From the NCBI GenBank assembly GCA_050084985.1, contig JBITNC010000001.1:115940001-116004000 (forward strand): 64,000 bases of DNA, read 5' to 3'. This DNA comes from Nageia nagi (taxonomy: Eukaryota; Pinophyta). Of the stretch, positions 44,474 to 56,300 are shown piece after piece. Positions within the stretch are counted from its first letter, which is position 1. Every line of letters begins with the position of its first letter. A program made the translations under genes and the position numbers. The notes below the pieces were generated by a model. The model ran no database searches and was not told where the DNA came from. It saw only the letters and a list, made by a program, of their open reading frames with translations.

Positions 44474-47400
44474 TACAAAAATAGCACTTCATATCCAATG
44501 TCCAAGCAATAAGATACCAATACTAGAATATAGAAAAAACAAAGTAATTATATGAGATATGAAATGGTGAAAGCATAATTTCAATATTTTTGGATCTAAG
44601 AAGCTTATGCCAAGGTTGCCTCTAATAGGGTTATTATGGATGGATCTAAGGCCTCACCAATTGTAGCAATAGCAAGGCTAAGCCCAGGGCTTCCCTACTC
44701 CTCTATTATGGAACCAATAATGTTCATTTCTTGAATGGAGAAATTAAGCTCAAGTATAGCCTTCAATCACCCTAAGATCTTAAATGCATATTGCTCCACA
44801 TTTGGCAAAGAAAGAGTTCTCACACTCAATCCAATATAAAGGCATTTAAACATAAATTTAGCATATCTCATAATATCCAAGAGTGCTTCTTTTATATATG
44901 AGTTAATACATCTTATAATATTGCATTAAGATGATATAATGATGGAGAGATGTGATCCATGTGCTCTTGATGAAAATGTCCAATATGGAGAGCCTTGGGA
45001 TAAATGAGATCACATCCAAGGGTATAGAAATGAAGCATTGGGTTAATGGGGATTCTAATATGCTTTTGATTCCATACCATGCATCCAAATACACAAGGAG
45101 GATGATTTTGGGCTTAGGGATGCCCAATACTCCAACATGGGGGTGAATTTCTCCTTAAATACCCAACATATAGGTATTGGATTTGTCTAGTACCTTGAGA
45201 TGCCAAATATCCTTCTTAGGATGTCACATCTAGTATTGGGGCTCTCTTGATGCCTCATAGTCTATGTAATCACATGGGAATACTCTACTTTGAATATGGT
45301 AACATTAATGAAAATATGATCATCTTATGCCAATATTACATTCATCAAGGCTAGAAATATGAAACACATCATTATTGGAGACTAATATTGCATTTGAAAA
45401 TATAATTGCCTTAGCATCATTAATACATATTATTGGCAAAATTAAGCACTCAATTATATCTAATGAACTAATAAAAAGGGTCTATCATTCCATAATTAGA
45501 GGATTTAATTAATTCTCTAAGTGTAACTTACAATAATTGGCTAAAACCTACTAAAATAAATAAAATTATGTGTAAGTTAATGTTCCCATTTATCAGAGGT
45601 GAAATGGGGAAAACACCATAAAAATGGTGACATTACAAGTCCACCCTTCCTAAATTTCTTGTCCCTAAGCAATTTAGAACATCCATAGCTACAACAAAGT
45701 CTTCTTTATCCCCTCTATCTTCATCATGGCTGATCCAATAATCAATAAACTCTATTTTTTCTTCTCCTTTTATCCATTCAACATGTTTTGAGTCTACAAA
45801 CTCTAGTTCCTTGAGAGTCCAAAATGTATCCAAACTTGAACCTTCCTCCCAATTAACTAGTAGTACTACAGTAAGAGATAGTAATCAAGGTTCTACCCCA
45901 CATGTTAAGATTGTAGTTGGAGGCCCCAATACCTCAACAAATACTACCCACTTTGCTTCCCCAAATGTAGCCATATTTTTTATGTAATATGAAGTATTGC
46001 AAGATATGAAATTCACCAATAATACTCCTACATATATTCTTACCAATGAATTGTTGGCTTTTCTTGTGCCCATATTTCTTATTATTATAATTTCAAATGT
46101 TATCAAAAAGTATTCTTAAAAATTAGCATAGAAATAACTTTGAATGGTATTGTTTGACCCTTAAGACTTCCTTTTGGGGTGGTGAAAAATATCTTCATAA
46201 ATTTTGTCTTACATATCAAAGAATGTGCAATCTATTTTGCATTGAATGATGTGGTAAAGTTCAACGCAGTAGTCTAAACATTTTTATGCAAAAACTCCTC
46301 ATAGTGTTCAACTTAAAACAAGAACAAGAAAATACTTTTAGTTTTGATGACATGGTTAATCCATACATTATGTAGTTATGAGTCATTTTTTTCATCAATT
46401 TTCTCTTCAACTAGTTTATCATGTGCAACATCATTATGAATAGAATCAATTCTCTTTTCATGCTTACAAGTTGAAGAGATTTCATTGTGACCTTCTTTAT
46501 GTGGTGGAGAAATAATTGTAAGGGAAGCTTTGACTATTTTATCCTCTATTTCTATAAATGGTTTTAGCTTATCTTTACAGTGTCTAATCACACTATTAAC
46601 CAACTCATGGGAAGTAAAGGAAGTAATTAGGTCTTGCTTTTAAAAATCCAATAATGTAGATATGAGTGATTGAGAAATGTAGTCACTTTCATTTATCATT
46701 AAGATCATAATATCTCTCATGGCTATGAAAACATTATCGGCATGCTCTTCTTTGATGAAAGTAATAAAATATTAAAACATTGTGTAGATATGTAGACACC
46801 CAAAAATTACCTTTCTTTCTATAGACAAAAAAGAATAAAAAATTAAATAAAATTAAAAAGTTAACCATAGTCTACCAATCACTAATGTTCAACTTTAATT
46901 ATAGACGAATCAAGTCATACACCAGCATCTAATATGTGGACACCAATGATTCTATAATTGGAAAAATAAAAATAAAAATGGTAACTCTTGAAGCATCATG
47001 GTAAGAAAGCAAGGGGTAACAAATGACTCATCATCTATCCTATGTATCTCAAATTTGGATCAAAGCCATGGCAAAGTTGGATAGGCTTTTCTATCCTAAT
47101 TTTTGTCTCAAAATTGGAAACTTTTCCTATTTCCAAAATCTATAAATAAAGCCTCCTACAATGAAGTAAGGGGACCCAATTTGAATGCAAAGTTACTCTA
47201 TCAAAACACATCCAAGTTTACTGATTTAAATGTATTATTATTTTATGCTTTACATACTTGTTTATGTTTAGTATTATATTTATTTTTATGATGTGAACAA
47301 GTATGTTTGATTTATTTTCTATTTCCATGTGTGTAGGGTCCATAGGTGTAGAGTAACAAAACTGAATAAAGAAAGTCATACAAAATTGGAGAGGAGAAAT

Positions 47401-50400
47401 CCATATTCTTTGCAAGTTCTTGCAAATAATTTTCAAATCTTGTAGAAAATATTGTTTATTAACTGAAATGGATTTTCATTAGCCTTGTAAACAACCACAA
47501 AGGTTGAAATACTACTTTGGAAAATTCCTTTTGCAAGGAAATGAATAGAAAGAGTTTTGTTATTGTATTATTAAGGTTTATTCATGAGTAATAAAGAAAA
47601 ATATTGGTTGTGACATGTGTTATCTTATTTGCTAACAAGGTGACTTTTTGAGTATGATATTTTGGTATTAGAAGGAAGGCACCTCACATGCAAGCAACAT
47701 TAGTGATAAAATGCAAGTTTTTTTTTATGTCTTTACATTTGATTTTATGGTTTGTATCCTATGGTAGTAAAGTTGATCTCATTTTTTCTATTGTGTATTT
47801 TTCTAGGATTGAATTGCAGAATTGTTAGTGATTACTTATTAGATGTGGGAAACTAGTCTAAGACATTAACAACTCTATTAAAATGCTAGCTAACAATTAC
47901 ATATTAGATGTGGGAAACTAGTATAAGACATCAACAACTTTGTTAAAATGCTAGCAGTTTAGAACATAAGTCAAATTTTTATTTTTGTGAAAATTACAAG
48001 TGCAACTTAGGAACTAAGATTGGTAATCAAAATGAACACATTGTTTGTGATCCCTATGCTCAGAATGCATGTAGGGAAGGATATTGAATATCAATAATAA
48101 AATGTTTATTTGTTAAAGTTTCAAAATTTTATTTACTTCTTGATTGTTTGGTAAGGGATGGTACAAACAAACAAATCCATTCACTTAATATTTTTGTATC
48201 TTATCCACTTATACTCTTGCTTTACACTAAAAAGTGATTTGAGGTAACTAGAATGGATGTGATGGAAAAAGATAAATGATTTTTTTTTTCACTTTATCAC
48301 ATTAATTTGGTAAATGAATCTACACTAAGTTACTTCCATACTTCAAACTGATAATTAATCATCATTAAAATCCAAAATGAATTTAAGGTGAATGAATAGG
48401 ATTTAAGGTAGATTAAGATAAATTAAATTGATTAATGAATATGATGTCTAATTTTTACATATTAATACTCTTACTTATCTACCTTACCATGCCGAAAGGT
48501 GGTTGAAGGATTATGAATCATAATGATAGAAAAATGAACATGCATTAAAGTAAATTAACTCACATTAATGACTTCATACTTGTCTACCCTTACCACTCTG
48601 AAAGGTGGTTGAAGGAGATTGTGACTCATAAGAAGAGGTAATGAACCACATTTAATATTTCTTTTGGTCAATGAACCTCACTAAAAGGTAATGAATCTTG
48701 TGGGATACTTAAATCAACTTATATATCAATTAAAATATTACTTGAATTAAATTAAAAAATTAGAATTAATAGACATGTATGATCAAGAGGGATATAATTT
48801 GCATCCATGAGTACTTTATTTTGGTTAAATTCATGATAATGAGACCTATACAAATGAACATCAATGAGTTGAAGGTCATTACCAACCATTGATTCTTTTT
48901 CTCTTATGTTCCTATCGATAAAATATTATGAGCCTTAGAGCTAAAACTAGGAGATGAATATCGAGTTCATAGATTATAAGTCATTACTTTTCACCAAAAA
49001 AATATAAACAAGGGTGCTATAGTTGGATTTCATCATTGAGATAGTTCTTAGCAAAATTCCTTGATCCCCATTGCATTAAGGGGACCATTTTAAGTACCAA
49101 GTTGTTACTATAATGACCCACATGATATCACTACTTGACCTCGAGCATCATTGAGGATGTGAATGAAATCATGTTTGAAATTTACTAAGTGATGCTAAGT
49201 TTTAAGTGTAAATATGTATTACTTGTGTCAACATGATACTGGCTTCGACATTTTGTGTGATGTAGGTAACAAGTCATTTTAACAAAAGAACTTAGATGGG
49301 GATCCTAGGGAACCAAGATGAGTGGTTAAGGGAATGGATTGGTAAGAGCAAAGAAATGATTGGTATTGAATTGCTAACAGACTCATAAATACCCCTCGTA
49401 AATCATATAGATGTACATTAAAACTATGTTTTTGATAATACCTCTGTGTGTGGATGTGAATGTGCACTAATAAATTTATCTTGTAGATTGAAGGGATCAC
49501 TGCAAGTAATAGATGTGTGTTAAAAGATTGATTTACATTTTCAAAAGTTTATTGACTAACTAAAAAGGATATTCTATTGATTGAAATTCAAATTTTAACT
49601 AAGGATATCAGTAATAATTAATAAAACTAAACTTAGGGATAAGAAAGATCACTTGTCTTTTCTTCATAATTAGGTTACTTTGGTACCTCCAAAAATAATT
49701 GAGTTATCATCCCACATAATTTATTATTTTATGGAAGGTGAAAATGATATGAAATAAAGCTTTGTAGATGTCTCACAAACTTAAAAAAAAAACATCTCCA
49801 CCTTATGTATAAATGTGATGGGATGGAACAATAATTTTTTTCTTGGAAGGATTAGCCCCATTTGGCCTATAAATAGTGAGGAATTTTAAAAGAATAAGTA
49901 TTCTCTCCCATTCTATCCAAGAACTCTGGTTTAAATTTGTGTGGAGAAAAGAATCCCCTCCTTTTAAGCTTGGGTACTCTTTTGCTTTTTAGTTATTTCA
50001 TATCAAAAATGCTTATTTATGTTGTATATTGCATTTATTACAAGTTGAAGAGAGATAGGCTCATTTAATTTTTTTTATGACAATATCACTAATAAAGTAT
50101 TGTGGGAAAAGAATCCATTGTAAATATTTGGTACTCTTACATGTGAATTTTTGTACAAAATTCTTAGATAAGTTGTAATGCATTTATTATAGTTTGATTG
50201 AAGAAAGAGAGGTTCATTAAATATTTATGACAATATTACTATTCTAGTACTTTGACAAGAGACCTCTTGGAATTATTAATAGTATTACATGTGAAATGTT
50301 GTACTCTTCTCTATTTGAAAATGAAAAGAGGTAAGATCATTATTTTAACTTTACTTGATTGGATGAAAGTCATGACTAGTATTTATTTGACTTGTTAAAT

Positions 50401-51181
50401 TTTTTAAACAAGTGGGGAAAAATGACTAGTTGAACCATAAAGATTCATGGAAGATTTATAGTCCTAAAAAAAAAAAAATTGACATTTCTTTTACAATCTG
50501 ATGGCTGGAAAAATCATGTCATAGTAAAGAGATTTCTCACATTCATACGCTTTTTCTCCCTCCCTTGTATTGAGAAAGATTTTATATTTTTTTTTCTTGA
50601 AGGTTGTGGAGAGGAATTTATTTGATTGAAGGTAGTACAATTTCTCCTTAAAGTTATATATAAATGAGCTCTACATTGTCTGTTACTTAGGGCATTATTT
50701 GTTTTGATCCCATTAAGTATTTTCCATGGAAATACATGAAGGTAGCATGAACAAACCTTATGTTGTCTAAATCAAACTGTAATGAAGCTTATATTTCAAG
50801 ATTCGGACTTGAACACACCCTACATTTATATTTTTACTAAAAATAACAATTTCCAACCCCTACATCTATTTCAAATCTATCCACTCTCTCACTATGAAGT
50901 TTCATCATCGTATTTACTAAAATATTGATGGCAAAAGTTGCAAAATCTAGCTTTAATATTCAATAATTGATATGTCGTATCTTCTATTAGAGCTTATATG
51001 GTATCACATGCTAAGATCATACTGCCAAAGGTTGTTGAGTTGGATTTCATTAATATCTATACTTTATTCTAATTTCACATCATAGTATGCTCACCCAAGG
51101 TCACCTTTACTTTCTAAGAAGCTACCATAGTGGTAAAATTCAAGAAAATGAAGTGAAATCAAGATTAACATCATTCAATAT
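44474..51181. repeat. Long direct repeat D, copy 1
   Basis: Aligns from 'tacaaaaatagcact' to 'catcattcaatat' with D2 (53391-58360), about nine bases in ten matching by eye. D1 has an extra block at about 45640-47220 and at least two small tandem duplications absent from D2 (47826-47955, 65-base unit; about 48470-48640, about 100-base unit). A core promoter ctataaatag is at 49867-49876. No long ORF is conserved between D1 and D2 beyond a short 64-74 codon stretch near 44950-45140. Confidence 0.9.
45640..47220 (-). other. 1.58-kb block present in D1 but absent from D2
   Basis: The flanking D sequence is continuous in D2 at about 54555, so this is an insertion in D1 or a deletion in D2. On the minus strand two open stretches look coherent: 45833-45633 (66 codons, acidic, 'WIKGEEKIEFIDYWISHDED') and 46603-46376 (75 codons, charged, Lys/Glu-rich). 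I do not recognise either; they may be parts of a decayed transposon polyprotein read on the minus strand. Confidence 0.55.
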
Positions 51182-52190
51182 ATGTTCAATTAGGAAAAAT
51201 ACATGTTCTTGATTCTCCTTTATGTGGATGATCTTTTGATTACTAGGAATAATAATGAAATCATTCAAAAGTGCATATCCAAACTTAAGGCAACATTTGA
51301 AATGACTAATCTTGGTCTCTTGCATTACTATCTTGAAATGTAAGCATATCAATACAAGAATTGTACTTATCTCAGTCAATCTAAGTATATATTAAACATC
51401 TTGAAGAAGTTTGGAATGGAAGAATGTAAATATGCTACGATTCTAGTCTCTCTTGGAATCACTATTTTTGTGAGCTCTAACTCTAAGTTAGTTGATGCTA
51501 TAGCTTACAAGTAATTAATTGGTAGTCTTTTGTATTTGACTATATCTAGGCTAGATATTGCCTTTGTAGTGAATCTGATGGCATGATTCATGTAGAAATC
51601 ATATGTTGAGCACCTTAATGCTGTTAAGTAAATATTAAGGTATGTTGCAAGGACTAAGGATCTTGCTCTCAAGTATTGTAAGTTTCCCTTATTTGTTATC
51701 TTTGGATTCTCAGATTCTAACTATGGGAGAGATAGAGATGAGAGGAAGTCAACCTTTATGTATATGTTTAGCATTGGTTTAGGTGCTATCTCTTGGGCTT
51801 CCAAGAAGCAGCCTACTATTTCTCTTTCCACCATAGAAGTTGAATACCATGCCACATCTGTTGCAACCTAGGAAGCCATTTGGTTAAGACATATTTTGAA
51901 AGAAATTGAGTATAAGCAAGGTGGTTCTTTGATTTCTTTAGATAATTATTTATCTATTTCTTTGGCTAAGAATCCTATGTTCTATCAGAGAACAAAACAT
52001 ATGGAAACCCATATCTATTTTATTTAAGGAGAAGGTTCCTGATGGCATCATACACCTGAATTATTATCCATCCACCTTGAACTCTACTGATTTGTTCATG
52101 AAGCCCCTTTCGAAAACTTAATTTTGTAAGCTTAAGGATGATATTAGGTTGGTGAAGTTGCCCTAAAGGGGGAGTAAATTTTGAATTCTT
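51182..52190 (+). pseudogene. C2 reverse transcriptase (C-terminal part) and RNase H
   Basis: Contains 'LYVDDLLIT', 'LGLLHYYL', 'LNILKKFGMEEC' and 'LRYVARTKDLALKY', then RNase H with 'ISWASKKQPTISLSTIEVEYH' and 'LAKNPMFYQRTKHMETH'. Stops at 51512, 51584, 51593, 51629 and 51869 break the frame. At 51584, 51593 and 51629 element C1 still has CGA, CAA and CAA. Conversely the Trp codon of 'ISWASKK' is intact here but TAG in C1 (3728). Confidence 0.9.
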
Positions 52191-52875
52191 GTGTTGAATT
52201 CATGTTTATGATGATAACTTCACCCCTAAGAGGATTTTATGTTGTATAGTGTTGATTTTGTTGTACACTTTCATGGTAAGTTTGCTCTATATGAGGAACT
52301 TGTACAAATTTTAAAGCAAAAAAATAAGCTAATTTAGCATTATTCAGCTATCCATATGTGAGGAACTCTTATGTATCTTTTAGAACTATTTAGTTATCCA
52401 TATGTGAGTATGTGCATACTCTATTTTGTAATGATAATCAACACATATTTTATATACAGTAGGTGACTATGAGTTTTTTGGCATGGCATATTATTCGTGA
52501 TGACTTATAGTGCACTATTGATTAATTCATGATGGCATTTGTATGATCCATCTATCCTTATTGATATGAATATGTTGCATCTAACTGATCTTGTTATTTG
52601 AGTTTTTTATAACTTACAAGTTACTTACCTCAAGTATGTAGGCTCTTGAAGACTCTTCATGACTTCTAGTTGGATGACTACTTCATGTACATTGAAATCA
52701 ATTATGGTTAATGATTGTATTTGGCAAAGTAGTGAATCTCAAACTAGATCTTTCTTACTTTACAAATATGTAAAAAGTTCTCATCTTTGTTGTATCTGTT
52801 TGGACAAGAACTCTTTTATTTTTTTTCTCTTTCTTCTCTCTTATTCGCTATATCCCAATTTTGCATTAAGGGGAG
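52191..52875 (+). other. C2 3' non-coding tail and polypurine tract
   Basis: Parallels the C1 tail base for base over most of its length. The tandem motif occurs at 52343-52368 and 52389-52408. It ends in ttaaggggag (52866-52875) before the LTR. Confidence 0.8.
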
Positions 52876-53373
52876 TATTAGAATGTATAATGCATTATTG
52901 TAAAGGTTATGTAATAATCTTCTATGTAAGTTCATTAATATTTAAGGGTATCATTTGATACCTTAAGTATTTAAGTGAATATGATAATATTACTTATCCT
53001 ACACTCCATGTCATGATCATACCCTTTCGATAAAAGGATGTGCATGTCATGCATTTGTACATTGGATAAAAGGGTGATCCAAAGAGGGATTTTGGCCTAT
53101 AAATAGAAGGATACCTCTTTGTGATTACATACCAATTATGGAGTAAAGTTATGCTATAGGATAGTGTTTAGAATAAAAGATTACGAGGATTGTAAGAGTT
53201 TATATTTGTTAAGAAGAGAGATCTAGTTAGTGGATGTACTCCTAGTTGGAGGAATCATATACATCTTGTGTTATATTTTTGAGATTACTTTGTGAATTTG
53301 TTAGATGTGTATTGTGAGCTTTCATATGATCTTAAAAGTTTAGAGTTATTCATGTTATAGTTCAATTCTCTCA
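52876..53373 (+). repeat. 3' LTR of C2 (about 498 bp)
   Basis: Starts TATTAGAATG, where C1 has TGTTGGAATG, so the terminal TG has become TA. Ends CTCTCA. The TATA region cctataaataga is kept near 53098. Confidence 0.85.
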
Positions 53374-53390
53374 TAATAATAGATTTTATA

Positions 53391-56300
53391 CTACAAAAAT
53401 AGCACTCTATATCTAACATCCAAGCAATAAGATACCAATAGCAGAATATAGAAAAAACAAAGTAATTGTATTAAGATATGAAATGGTGAAAGCATAATTT
53501 CAATATTTTTGGATCTAAGGAGCTTACACCAAGGTTGCCTCTAAAAGGGTTATTATGGATGGTTCCAAGGCCTCACTAATTATAGCAGTAGCAAGGCTAG
53601 GCCCAAGGCTTCCCTACTCCTCTATGATGGAACCAATAATGTTTCTTTATTGAATGTCCAAATTAAGCTCAAGTATAGCCTTCAATCACCCTAAGATCTT
53701 AAATGCATATTGCTCCATAATTGGTAAAGAAAGAGTTCTCACATTTAATCCAATAAAGGGGTGTTTAAACATAAATTTAGCATATCTCATAATATCCAAG
53801 AGTTCTTCTTTATATATGAGTTAATACATCTTATAATATCGCATTAAGATGATCTAATGATGGAGAGAATTGATCCATGTGCTCTTGATGAAAATGTCCA
53901 AGATGGGGAGCCTTGGGATAAATGAGATCACATCCAAGGGTATAGAAATGAAGAATTGGGTTAATGGGGATTCTGATGTGCTTTGGATTCCATACCATGC
54001 ATCCAAATACCCAAGGAGGATGATGTTGGGCTTAGGGATGCCCAATACTCCAACATGGGAGTGAATTTCTCCTTAAATACCCAATGTATAGGTATGGGAT
54101 TTGTCTAGTACCTTGAGATGCCAAATATCCTTCTTAGGATGTCACGTCTAGTATTAGGGCTCTCTTGATGCCTCATAGTCTATGTAATCACATGGGGATA
54201 CTCTACTTTGAATATGGAAACATTAATGAAAATATGATCATCTTATGCCAATATTACATTCATCAAGGCTAGAAATATGAAACACATCATTATTGGAGAC
54301 TAATATTGCATTTGTAAATATAATTTTCTTAGCATCATTAATACATATTATTGGCAAAATTAAGCACTCAATTATATCTAATGAACTAATAAAAAGGGTC
54401 TATCATTCCATAATTAGAGAATTTAATTAAGTCTCTAAGTGTAACTTACAATAATTGGCTAAAACCTACTAAAATAAATAAAATTATGTATAAGTTAATG
54501 TTCCCATTTATCAGAGGTGAAATGGAGAAAACACCATAAATATAGTGACATTACTTATTTAAATGTATTTTTATTTTACGTTTGACATACTTGGTTATAT
54601 TTAGTATTATGCTTATTTTTATGATGTGAACAAGTATGTTTGATTTTTTTTCCATTTGCATGTGTGTAGGTCCATAGGTGCAAAGTAATGGAACTAAATA
54701 GAGAAAGTCATACAAAATTGGAGAGGAGAAATCCATATTCTTTGCAGGTTCTTGCAAATAATTTTCAAATCTTGCAAACACTATTGTTTATTAACTGAAA
54801 TGGATTTTCATTAGCCCTGTAAACAACCATAGAGGCTAAAATACTACTTTGTAAAATCTATTTTGCAAGGAAATGAATAGAAAGTGATTTGTTATTATAT
54901 CATTAAGGTCTATTCATGAGTAATAAAGAAAATATTGGTTATGACATGTCTTATCTTGTTTGCTAATAGGGTTACTTTTTGAGTACAATATTCTAGTGCT
55001 AAAAGGAGGGCCTCTCACATGCAAACAACATCAATGATAAAATGCAAGGGTTTTTTTATGTATTTACATTTAATTTTATGGTTTGTATCCTATAGTAGTA
55101 AAGTTGATCTCATTTTTTCTATTTTGTATTTTTCTAGGCTTGAATTGCAGAATCGCTAATGATTACATATCAAATGTGGGAAACTAGTTTAAGACATCAA
55201 TGACTCTATTAAAATGCTAGCAATTCAGAACATAAGTCAAACTTTTATTTTTACAAAAATCACAAGTACAACTTAGGAACTAAGATTGGTAATCAAAATG
55301 AACACATTGTTTGTGATCCCTATGCTTAGAATGCATGTAGGGAAGGATATTGAATATCAATAATAAAATGTTTATATTGATATGTTTATTTGTTAAAGTT
55401 TCAAAATTTTATTTACTTCTTGATTGTTTGGGAGGGGATCGTACAAACAAACAAATCCATTCACTAAATATTTTTGTATCTTATCCACTTATACTCTTAC
55501 TTTACACTAAAAAGTGATTTGAGGTGACTAGAATGGATGTGATGGAAAAAGGATAAATAATTTTTTTTTCACTTTATCACATTAATTTGAAAAATGAATC
55601 TACACTAAGTTACTTCCATACTTCGAACCGATAATTAATCATCATTAAGAGCCAAAATGAATTTAAGGTGAATGAATCAGATTTAAGGTAGATTAAGATA
55701 AATTAAAATGGTTAATGAATATGGTGGCTATTTTTTACACATTAATACTCTTACTTGTCTACCCTTACCACTCTAAAAGGTGGTCAAAGGAGATTGTTAC
55801 TTGTAAGAAGAGGTAATGAACCACATTTAATATTTCTTTTGGTCAACAAACCTCACTAAAAGGTAATGAATCTTGTGGAATACTTAGATCAACTTATTCA
55901 TCAAGTAAAACATTGCTTGAATTAAATTAAAAAATCTTAATTAATAAACATGTATGATCAAGAGGGCTAGAATTTGCATCCATAAGTACTTTATTTTAGT
56001 TAAATGCATGATAATGAGACCTATACAAATGAACATCAATGAGTTGAAGGTCATTAACAGCCATTGATTCTTATTCTCTTATGTTCCTATCGATAAAATA
56101 TTATGAGCCTTAGAGCCAAAACCTAGAGATGAATATCAAGTTCATAGGTTAGAAGTCATTACTTTTCATCGAACGATTATAAACAAGGGGGCTATACTTG
56201 GATTTTATCATTGAGATAGTTCTCAATGAAATTCCTTGAACCTCATTGCACTAAGAGGACCATTTTAAATACCAAGTCATTACTGTAACAACTCGCACAA

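Larger units (their letters stand above)
51182..53373 (+). mobile_element. Copia retrotransposon C2, 3' half only
   Basis: Same family as C1: it aligns with 3120-5328 over its whole length. It begins abruptly in the reverse transcriptase just before the catalytic 'LYVDDLLIT' (about 51219) and lies directly against the end of D1, so its 5' half was lost. It ends with RNase H, non-coding tail, polypurine tract and LTR. Confidence 0.92.

Noticed and set aside
45885-46106. Minus-strand 73-codon frame in the D1-specific block
   Set aside because: Low-complexity hydrophobic sequence with no support beyond being open. Only its neighbours at 45633-45833 and 46376-46603 were worth noting.
44903-54064. 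Small frames at 44903-45146 and 53854-54064 conserved in both D copies
   Set aside because: Open on both strands in both copies simply because D1 and D2 are near-identical. No family resemblance and no larger frame.
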